From positions 38,318 to 102,317 of the forward strand of contig JAIPJY010000024.1 in assembly GCA_021733925.1 (NCBI GenBank): a stretch of 64,000 nucleotides of DNA, read 5' to 3'. Below, one piece after another: positions 44,819 to 53,200 of this stretch (within the stretch, counting starts at the first letter, position 1; every line of letters begins with the position of its first letter). The stretch is from Prosthecobacter sp. Lineage in GTDB: Bacteria > Verrucomicrobiota > Verrucomicrobiia > Verrucomicrobiales > Verrucomicrobiaceae. The notes below the pieces were generated by a model. That model was not told where the DNA came from, did no database searches, and saw only the letters and a list, made by a program, of their open reading frames with translations. The position numbers and the translations under genes are program-made.

Positions 44819-45285
44819 GGCCTCACCTCCTTCTCAGCAATGTCCACCCGCACCACCTGCATGCCGCTGCTGAGCGGATCAAGCGCCATGCGATACCGCG
44901 CCCACGGGCTGTCTTTGCGCGGAGTGACCGATGCCACATTCGCTATGACGGAAGCCTCGGGACGCGTGCTCCCCGCATAAAAACCACCCGCCGCTGTGAG
45001 TGAGGAAAACGCCATCACTGCCGCAGCTTTCAGCCACAGCGGCGACGCCCATTTACGCCGTGCCTCGCGCACCGGTTTTATTTCCGCCTGAGAAAAAACG
45101 CGCACACACTCAGGATGCCGCGCCACGACTTCACCCGTGAGCCGCAGCACTTCCACAATGCGCGCTGCGTCCGCACGCGCGGCAGGATTTGTGACCAGAT
45201 AGGTCTCCAGCAGATCCGCCACCTCCGGAGGCAGTTCGCCAGAGTGTTGGTCGATGACCAAGGCATGCAGGGATTCAGGTTTCAT
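44815..45285 (-). CDS. Putative anti-sigma factor (single-pass membrane protein)
   Basis: 156 residues. A cytoplasmic N-terminal helical part (LEEVADLLETYL-like PEVADLLETYLVTNPAARA) resembles the anti-sigma 'zinc-finger' region without the Cys/His set. One membrane helix follows (WLKAAAVMAFSSLTAAGGFYA, about residues 85-105) and a short periplasmic tail. The start overlaps the stop of the ECF sigma gene by four bases, which is the usual arrangement for a sigma/anti-sigma pair. Identification rests mainly on position and topology. Confidence 0.68.
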   Translation of the reverse strand: MKPESLHALVIDQHSGELPPEVADLLETYLVTNPAARADAARIVEVLRLTGEVVARHPECVRVFSQAEIKPVREARRKWASPLWLKAAAVMAFSSLTAAGGFYAGSTRPEASVIANVASVTPRKDSPWARYRMALDPLSSGMQVVRVDIAEKEVRP

Positions 45286-45803
45286 AAAGTTGATGGGTTG
45301 AGTTCAGATTCAAGCCGATGGCGCACTTCCGCGACTGCATGGTGCAACCGCGAGCGCACGGTGCCGATGGGGATGCCGAGACTCTCAGCGATTTCGGCAT
45401 ACGAAAGGCTGTGCGAGAACCGCAGTTCCAAGATCTCCCGCTGGAGTGGCTCCAGCGCCGAGATCGTCTCGCGTGCTGCGTTGATGCGATCATCCGCCAC
45501 AGGCGCGGCCACCTCCGCAGCCGCTGGATCGAAAGGCAGCACGTTGTCCACTGCACGTGCCGCCCATGCCGCCTGGCTCAGGTGCCGTGCAATGCCAAAC
45601 AGGTAGCCGCGCGCACACTTCGGCGATTTCCCGTCGCGCATCCCGCGCGCCATCTGCAAAAACGTCTCCTGCACCAGATCCTGCACACAATCACCGCCGC
45701 CATGCCGCCGTGCAAAGTAGCGCGCGAGATCCCCCGCGCTCTCCGTGAAGAGGCGTTCGAGCAAGGGAGGATCATCTGGTATTTCCACGTGGGTTGAGAG
45801 CAA
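45282..45803 (-). CDS. ECF-type RNA polymerase sigma factor
   Basis: 173 residues. Region 2 is CVQDLVQETFLQMARGM followed by ARGYLFGIARHLSQ; region 4 is LEPLQREILELRFSHSLSYAEIAESLGIP with the helix-turn-helix GTVRSRLHHAVAEV. The start is uncertain: the longest frame begins at TTG at 45803, and a GTG at 45788 is also possible; neither has a clear ribosome-binding site. It heads a minus-strand operon (anti-sigma, lipoprotein, PSCyt1/DUF1549/DUF1553, propeller, DUF1501) whose joins are mostly four-base overlaps, so it probably controls that operon itself. Confidence 0.92.
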   Translation of the reverse strand: MLSTHVEIPDDPPLLERLFTESAGDLARYFARRHGGGDCVQDLVQETFLQMARGMRDGKSPKCARGYLFGIARHLSQAAWAARAVDNVLPFDPAAAEVAAPVADDRINAARETISALEPLQREILELRFSHSLSYAEIAESLGIPIGTVRSRLHHAVAEVRHRLESELNPSTL

Positions 45804-45835
45804 ATCACAGACTGCAGACGCAGCCTATCATCTCC

Positions 45836-45863
45836 CACGTGCTTCTTTCGATGCAAAAGGTTC
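45836..45863 (-). promoter_or_regulatory. Possible ECF-type promoter ahead of the sigma-factor operon
   Basis: On the minus strand GAACC (45863-45859) is followed 18 bases later by ACGTG, reminiscent of the GAAC...CGT(C) pairs used by many ECF factors. The spacing is slightly long and the -10 match is imperfect, so this is only a candidate for autoregulation. Confidence 0.25.
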
Positions 45864-45911
45864 GCAGAAATCGATTTTATTTTTCGGCAGCGTTCCTGCT
45901 ACCGCGATGAC

Positions 45912-47165
45912 TCACGCCGGGAGCTGACTCTTCACCACGCCCATGCTGGCGGCAAACTTGACCATGACGAAGTCTCGCGCCTTCTCAGCCTTGGCCTTCG
46001 ATCCGGCAGGGTCTTTTGCCATCGCCAGCACGCTTGCGGCGACGCGTTCCAGTTCGTCTTCCTTGTCGAGATCAAAGAGCCAGTCGTTCAGGCCGATGTC
46101 ACGCCACATGTAGCCTTTGCTCGTCTGCTCGGCCCAGCGGCAGACGATGGCGGGGATGCCGTTGCCGATGCACATGATGGGGCTGTGCATCTCATGCCCA
46201 AACAGTCCTGCACTGCGGCGGTAGGTGCTGATGGCCTCATCCGTGAGCCAGTAGTTCTCGCGCCAGACCACACGTGACTTCACGTCCTCCGGCAGCTTGT
46301 CATAGAGCATGTCCTTGCCGATTTGCATCTGCGTCTTGTCCTCCGGGCAGAGGAGAATTTTGAGGTCGGTGTTTTTGATCACGCTCACGATGGCGTCCAG
46401 CAGCGGTTTGCCATCATGGTCTTTCATCGCCTCGTTGCGGGCGTGCTTCTTCTCATCCAGCGCCGCCTTCTTTTCCGGCAGCGTCCAGTACGGCGTGTTG
46501 CGCATGCGCGGAATGCAGCAGAGGAATTTGCCATGCTCCAGCCCGTGCTCCTTAAGGAAGGCCACGGCCTTCGCATCATCCTTCAAGTCCACCGCAAAGG
46601 CGCCGTCGGGGCCGAACTCCATGCGCGGGCAGGTGCAGCCCATTTTCTTCGCCAGTTCCAGCGACACCGAGTCACGGAAATAGACGAACTTCGCACCGCT
46701 GAGCACGTCGATGGTTTGCACCGGCTGCTTGGTCTTGTCCTTGATGGTCCTTGGATTCTGCTGGCCTGAAAACGTGATGCCGTATACGCCGTAAGGCTTG
46801 CCTGTTGCCTGACTCCACTTCACCACATCCGCCTGAGCCACCAGGGAGGGCCCGGAACCGTGGAGCAGGAAGTCGCATTCCTCGAAGGACTTCTTCACAT
46901 CCTCTCCCTGGATCACCTTGACCTTGGGGAAACGCGCCGCCAGCATCTCTCCCACGCCGTTGTCCAGCTTGCTCGGCCACAGCCGCACCTCCACGTCTGG
47001 CAGATGCTTTTCCAGCAGAGCCAGCACACCCGGCGTATGCGCGATGTCGCCGATGTTCACCGTCTGCCACGAGGAGCGCAGAATGAGGCGCTTGGGCTTT
47101 TCAGCAGCGATGGCGGAGATGAAGGGCAGTGCGGCGGCGGTATGGATGAAATGGCGGCGGTTCAT
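45912..47165 (-). CDS. Polysaccharide pyruvyl transferase-like protein with Tat signal
   Basis: About 417 residues from the ATG at 47165 ([21 protein letters not shown]), a twin-arginine type leader. The longer frame from 47225 hides this leader and reaches into the divergent gene, so the shorter start is preferred. The core begins [23 protein letters not shown], the 'NIGD' opening of polysaccharide pyruvyl transferases, and later blocks include [34 protein letters not shown] and [19 protein letters not shown]. Known members act in the cytoplasm on glycans; a predicted exported member is unusual. The protein may be a non-enzymatic relative or act on envelope polysaccharide. It is 108 bases from the ECF sigma gene and on the same strand. 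Confidence 0.78.
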   Translation of the reverse strand: MNRRHFIHTAAALPFISAIAAEKPKRLILRSSWQTVNIGDIAHTPGVLALLEKHLPDVEVRLWPSKLDNGVGEMLAARFPKVKVIQGEDVKKSFEECDFLLHGSGPSLVAQADVVKWSQATGKPYGVYGITFSGQQNPRTIKDKTKQPVQTIDVLSGAKFVYFRDSVSLELAKKMGCTCPRMEFGPDGAFAVDLKDDAKAVAFLKEHGLEHGKFLCCIPRMRNTPYWTLPEKKAALDEKKHARNEAMKDHDGKPLLDAIVSVIKNTDLKILLCPEDKTQMQIGKDMLYDKLPEDVKSRVVWRENYWLTDEAISTYRRSAGLFGHEMHSPIMCIGNGIPAIVCRWAEQTSKGYMWRDIGLNDWLFDLDKEDELERVAASVLAMAKDPAGSKAKAEKARDFVMVKFAASMGVVKSQLPA

Positions 47166-47288
47166 GGGTGATTGGCAGACGATGCGGTTTGTCTGTAAAG
47201 GGAACGTAAATTGACTGCCACTCATTCATGCATCTTGCCATCGGCAATTCCCGATGCGCATAATAAGGAAATATCATTGGAGGCCGCC

Positions 47289-50200
47289 ATGTACCACCGA
47301 ATCATTCTCTCCCTCGCTCTCGTTCAAACTTTGACGGCCACGCCGGTCGATGACGCGGAGGTGCTGCTGCAACGCCAACGCTATGCTGAGGCAGCTACCA
47401 AGCTGAATGATGCCGTCATCACCGCTTCTGCTGATGCGGGCTATGCACACTACCTTCGCGGCGTTGCCCGCGCGGAATCGAACCAATATGCCGCAGCTAT
47501 CACCGACTGCGACGCCATTCCCGTCGGGCATGCCTGGCAGCGCAAGGCGTTGTTCTTGAAAGCGCAGTGCATGGGAGAATTGAAACGCCATCAGGAAGCA
47601 GAGTTGATTTACAGCGCCGAGGCCACACGCCTGTTTGCAACGACGCGCAAAGAAAAGCTGGCGGAGGCGCTCGTCGCGCTGGCCCAGGAGATCACCAAAC
47701 CAGCCGTGCCAGGCCAAAGCGTGAGCAGCGATGCACAGACCAAAGCGCTGGATCTTTATCGCAAAGCACTGGAGCTCGAAACCGGCCCAAAGATGCGCGA
47801 ACAACTCTTGTTTCAGACCGTGGTCAGCGTGCGCGACTTGAAGCAACGCGACGAACTGTCACAGGCCTGCGATGCCTACCTGCGTGAGTTTGATCCTGAC
47901 TGGCGCGGACTCATTGGCAGCACGCCTCCGACCTCTGCCGCGAAGGAAGCGGGTGTGCACCTCTGGGATGTGCGCCAGATGCTCATCGAAGGCATGCTAC
48001 AGGCAGGGGGTGCCGCTGCAGCACGCCGCCATGCCGAGGATGTTTTGACCTTGTGGAAATCCAAGGCTCCGGCCGCTGGTACGAAACCGGATAGTGGAGA
48101 CATCGAGTGGCAGGTCTGCCGTAGTTTTGGGGCGCTAACCGTTCAGCCTATCAATTCAGCGCAACTGCCGCAGTCCAGCAATGCCATGCAGCAAGGCACT
48201 CAGGTTATGCAGCAGAACGAGCGAGTTACCACGATTGCATCCTCAGATCTAGCAAAGCACACCGCCAGCCTGCGGCAGTTTTTGAAGGTACATCCCACCC
48301 ACTCCAGATCAGCGGAGGCGGCCTTCACACTGATCCAGGTGCTGACTTCGCAAGGCAAAAGCGAGGAAGCCGTGGAGGCATGCACAGCCCTGTATGACCG
48401 CGCCGACTGGCCCCCCCCTGCGGAGAACGAAGCGGACAAGCGCACGCCCGCCGAGCGCCTCGAATCCTGGCGACAAATGGCGTTTTTCCAGATCGGCGCG
48501 CTGCGCTTTGCCACGCGGAAGTATCCGCAGGCCATTGAGCAATGGCGCGCCTACATTGCCAAACATCCAGACGGCAGTCTGTGGCAGCAAGCCCAAGCAC
48601 GCATCATGGAGGCCGAGTTTCAGCTCTGTCTCGACGCCGTGGCAACCAGCAACCGCGAGGAGGCCGCGAAGCGTTTCGACGCCTTCATCACCGCACATCC
48701 ACTGGATGCGCGCTGCGCACAGCTTCTGTTTTTAAATGGGCAGTGGTATTTCACAGCGGCACAGGAACTCGCCAAAAAGGAGGCAGGCAAACCACGCTCC
48801 CCGGAGCTCACCACGCTGTTTGAGAATGCCATCGCCGAATGGGCCCGCCTGATCATCAAGAATCCGCAGAGCGAGGAGGCATCTCTGGCACTCTATCGCA
48901 CCGGCATCATCCAGGCCGAACACCTTGACCGGCATGAGGAGGCGCTGAACACCTTTCAGCGGCTCACCTGGGGCGGCTGGAAGCAGCTGGCCGCCGAACG
49001 CGCGGCCATGATGCCGCAGCGCTCGCTGGCGCTGCGCACACCGCGCACTTTCCGCAGCAATGAAACTGCCCAGGTGCGTGTGAATGTGCGCAACATCGAA
49101 AAGCTCAAGGTCTCGCGCTACATTCTGAATCTCGAAGATTTTTTCCGCAGCCGTCATCGCCTTGATGGTGAGTCTGGCATCGGCTCTCTCGACATCGATT
49201 TGATCCAGCCGGACAAAACATGGGAGGTGAACGTCGAAGGCTACACCCGGCTCAAACCCATCGAGCAAGCCATCGACGTGCCGTTTGAAGGCACCCAACC
49301 GGGTGTCTGCCTCATTCGCGTCGAAGGCGAAGACTGGCAGGCCAGCACGATTGTGATCCGCAGCGACATTGATCTTATCGTGCAGTCCGCGTGGACTGAG
49401 GCGCTTGTGTTTGTGCAGGACCGCGTCAAAGGCACGGCCGTGGTAGATGCGGAGGTGCTGCTCAGCAACGGCAAGGAAATCCTTGGCCAGGGCCGCACGG
49501 GCAAGGACGGCGTGTTCCGCCTTCGCGGCGAAATGATCCGCGCCACCGCAGATCTCTGTGCCTACGTGCGCAGTGAGGCCGGCGTGGCCATTCAGCGCCT
49601 CAATCTGCGCGGCATGACGCAGGAGATCACTGGTGGAGGCACAGACCGCACTGCCGTGGAGCTCTCACGGCGAGGCTACCTCTACACCGACAAGTCCGCC
49701 TACCGGGCTGGCGACGTCGTCCACTTTCGTGGCATCATCCGCGATGTGAAGGACGGAGCATACAGCGTTCCCGTCGGCCGCGAGTACGAGATCAGCATCA
49801 CCGACGACCATAAGCGTGTCTTGCGCCGCATGAAGTCAAAACTCAGCGACTTCGGAACCTTCACCCACAGTATTCCCCTGCCCGCATCCACCCCCATAGG
49901 CAGCTACCACATCACCGCAAAGGCGGTGGAGGGCGATGAAACGCATGAAGCCTGGTTCGAGGTGCAGGAGTTCGAGATCGCCGAGATCACCGCTGTGATC
50001 GAGACGAAACCTGATGCGGTTTTCCGGGGTGACCACGTCGAAGGCACGCTGCGGGTGAACTACTCCTGGGGAGCCCCCCTGGTGGATGAACCCGTGCGTC
50101 TGCGCATGCCAGACGGACGTCTGTTGGAAGGCAAAACCGACGCAACAGGCACCTACTCTTTCGCGCAGGAGACCACCGCCTTTCAGCAAGGGGAATACAT

Positions 50201-53200
50201 CCGCTTCTCCGCGGATCTGCCCGCACGCCGTCGCAGCGCCAATCATGTGGTGAGCCTGCTCCGGGCTGGCGTTCAACTCGTGTGGGATCGTCTGCCAGAA
50301 CCCGCACTCACCGGCGAGCCTTCACTCATTCGCGTCAAGTCGCTCGATCATCGTGGCAAACCCACGGCGGCGACGGTCAAGATCACACTCTCGCGTCTCG
50401 ACAATCAACCGCAGAACCCAGTTCTCTCCGGCTTGCCCGGTCTGGTGTACATTCCAAATGCGAGCGCACCGACGCGCGTTGCTGAGTTCACAGTGCAAAC
50501 GGATGCCACCACGGGACTCGGCAGCTCAGAAGTGGTTCTGCAATCGGCCATGCAGCACGAGCTTGTGGCTCAAACCACCGATGCACGTGGCAACGTCGTT
50601 GAAAGCAAGGCCTACCTCAAGGTCTCCGGCCCTGAAGATACGACGAAGCTGCGCCTGTTCAGCGACCAAAAGGAAATCAATGAAGGCAGCACGCTCAAAA
50701 TCGATGCTCACAGCCGCATCGCCGCACCGTTGGCGCTCGTCACACTCGCTGGCGAAGACATGATCGAGCACCGCATCATCAAGCTGGGCGTCGGTCACAA
50801 TGAACTGCCAATCGACATTGCCGCCGTGCACTGGCCGCAGTTTGAGGTCAGCGTCTCCTGCCTCGACGGCGACAAACTGCACAGCAGTCATCGCGGCTTT
50901 TTGGTAAAACGCCCGCTCAAGATTGAAATCCAAACACCGGCCCAACCCGTCCAACTCGGAGAGACCACCGAAATCACCCTCACCACCACTGACGCCAATG
51001 GCAACCCTGTTGCCGCAGAGCTCAGCCTCGCGCTCGCCAGCTCTGCGCTGTTTGCACAGTACTCTGACGACACCGAAAACATTGACGACTATTTTCACGG
51101 CAGCCTGCGTCAGGCAAACAGCCTGCGCACAGGCAGCAACGCCGGCTTCCAGCACCGCGCATCCTCCCAGCTCCTCACCAAGGATGAATCCGGCAACGTT
51201 ATCGACATCGCAGACGGCGCGCAGTCCCACATCGATCAACTGCGTCAGATGGAGCAAAGAGAGCGCAGCGTGTGGTATCAGCAGGCGGCGGCTGGCGAGC
51301 AGCGTGCGCGGTCAGGTGCGGGCAACTTGTTCTCAAGCGTTGACGAATTGCTGGTGCAGCCGCAGGGGCAAACGTTGACCACTATAGGCAGTGGCATGCA
51401 TGTGAATTTCGGCAGCCTCATCTCGAGTAACAGCCTGAACGTATCTGGCGGAGGCCATCTCCTAGTCGCCAATACTTCCGGCCCTCCCACATTGACAGGG
51501 AATCTTTCTTTAACAGGTGCCGCTGCGAATGATCCATTTGGCGGTGGCCCAATCACAGCCGGAAACCGATCCGGGGGTTATAGTATCAATGTCAACAGCA
51601 TTGACATGATGATCGGCTCGGGCTTCTCAAACGCAGGTTCCCGATCCAATGGCCAGCCCTTTGCCCCAGACGCGCAGTGGCATTGCCCGCTCGTGACCGA
51701 TGCCTCAGGTAAAGTAAAAGTGACTCTGACTGCACCGGGCACAGCGGGCGCGTGGCGTTTGTCGAGCCGTGGCTGCACGGTTACGACGCAGGTGGGACAA
51801 GCCGAGAAGGAGATGACAACCAAGTCGGAGTTCATGGCTGAAATGCGAATGCCCATCGCGCTGGTTTCAGGCGACACCTTCACACCGCGCCTGCTGCTGC
51901 ACGGTGCGCCAGATAATGAGACTACCGCACAGGTCACCTTTGAAACCGCAGGCACCCCGAAAGAGCAAACGCGCTCTGTCACGCTCAAACCTCAGGGCTC
52001 CGCTGAAGTGGTGTTTGATCCTGTCAAAGCCCCCGACATGCCGGGCCTGAGCATCGCCTCGGTATCCATCAAGACAGCAAAAAACACCCGCGTTCTGTCA
52101 TCAAATTTCATGGTGCTGCCCTACGGTGAATCAGCCACCAGCCATGCGCTGAAGCTCGTTTCGGCTCCTGGAGAAACAGCCATCGCTGGGGTGCCCTCTC
52201 AGCAGCTCTTGATCTCCACTTTCTCCTCGCCTCTGACGTTGCTGCAATCCATGGGACATTCTTCACAAACTGCCGCGAGCAGACTTCTGAGCCATGTGTC
52301 TGCGGCACGTGCCAGCAAACCTACGGATGAAAGCCCAATCCGCCTGCTCATCGCTGAACTTCAGATCACTCAGCAGGATGGCGGCTGGACATGGCAGGAT
52401 GTCAAATGGCAGCGCGACAGCGTCGTGACGAGTCTCGGCTTGTGGGCGCTGGTGGAGGCAAGAGCGCTCGGCTTTGATGTCGAAGACAGCACGATCAAAG
52501 CAGCAACGGCTTATCTGAAGAAGGCCCTGGCGATCATTCCACCCGATGAGCCGGACAAAGCGGCCATCATCCTGCACGCACTGGCTTGTGTGAATGAGGC
52601 GGACTTCTCCGTGGCCAACCGGATGTATCGCGACCGAGTGAAGCTGAATGATCCGGCACTCGCATGGCTGGCTGCCGCCTTTCAGCGCATGAACCGCATT
52701 GATGAAGCGAAGGAGCTGCTCAAGGCGCTCGAAGCAAAACCCACGTGGACTGGCAGCAAAACCACCTCCCGGCTCAGCAGTGAAGACGACACGGCGGCCA
52801 TCATCCTTTATGCTGCGGCGAAGACCCTGCCCGGCTCTGCATTGGCAAAGAAGGCCGCGGACGACCTGCTGCAGCAGCTTGGCGTGACACTGGGAGCTGA
52901 CTCCGCCCTGCAGGGGCTTTGGACAGCCGCGCTGACGGAGCACTTCATCAGCAGCGGCATGCACCAGACTCCGCAGGCGGAAGAAATGAAGCTGACGCTG
53001 AATGGTGAACAGCGGGCAGTCGGCAATGGCGAAGTCATTCGCATTCCCACACCCAAGGCAGGCGCCGACGGCAAGTTCAAACTCAACTTGGACTACAAGA
53101 CCGACAAGGCCACGCCCATCATTGTTTCGACCTTCATCAACGAGAAAGCCATTGATCCGAAGGCTCCCTCGGTGGGGTCATTGCCGACGGTGGCCAAACG

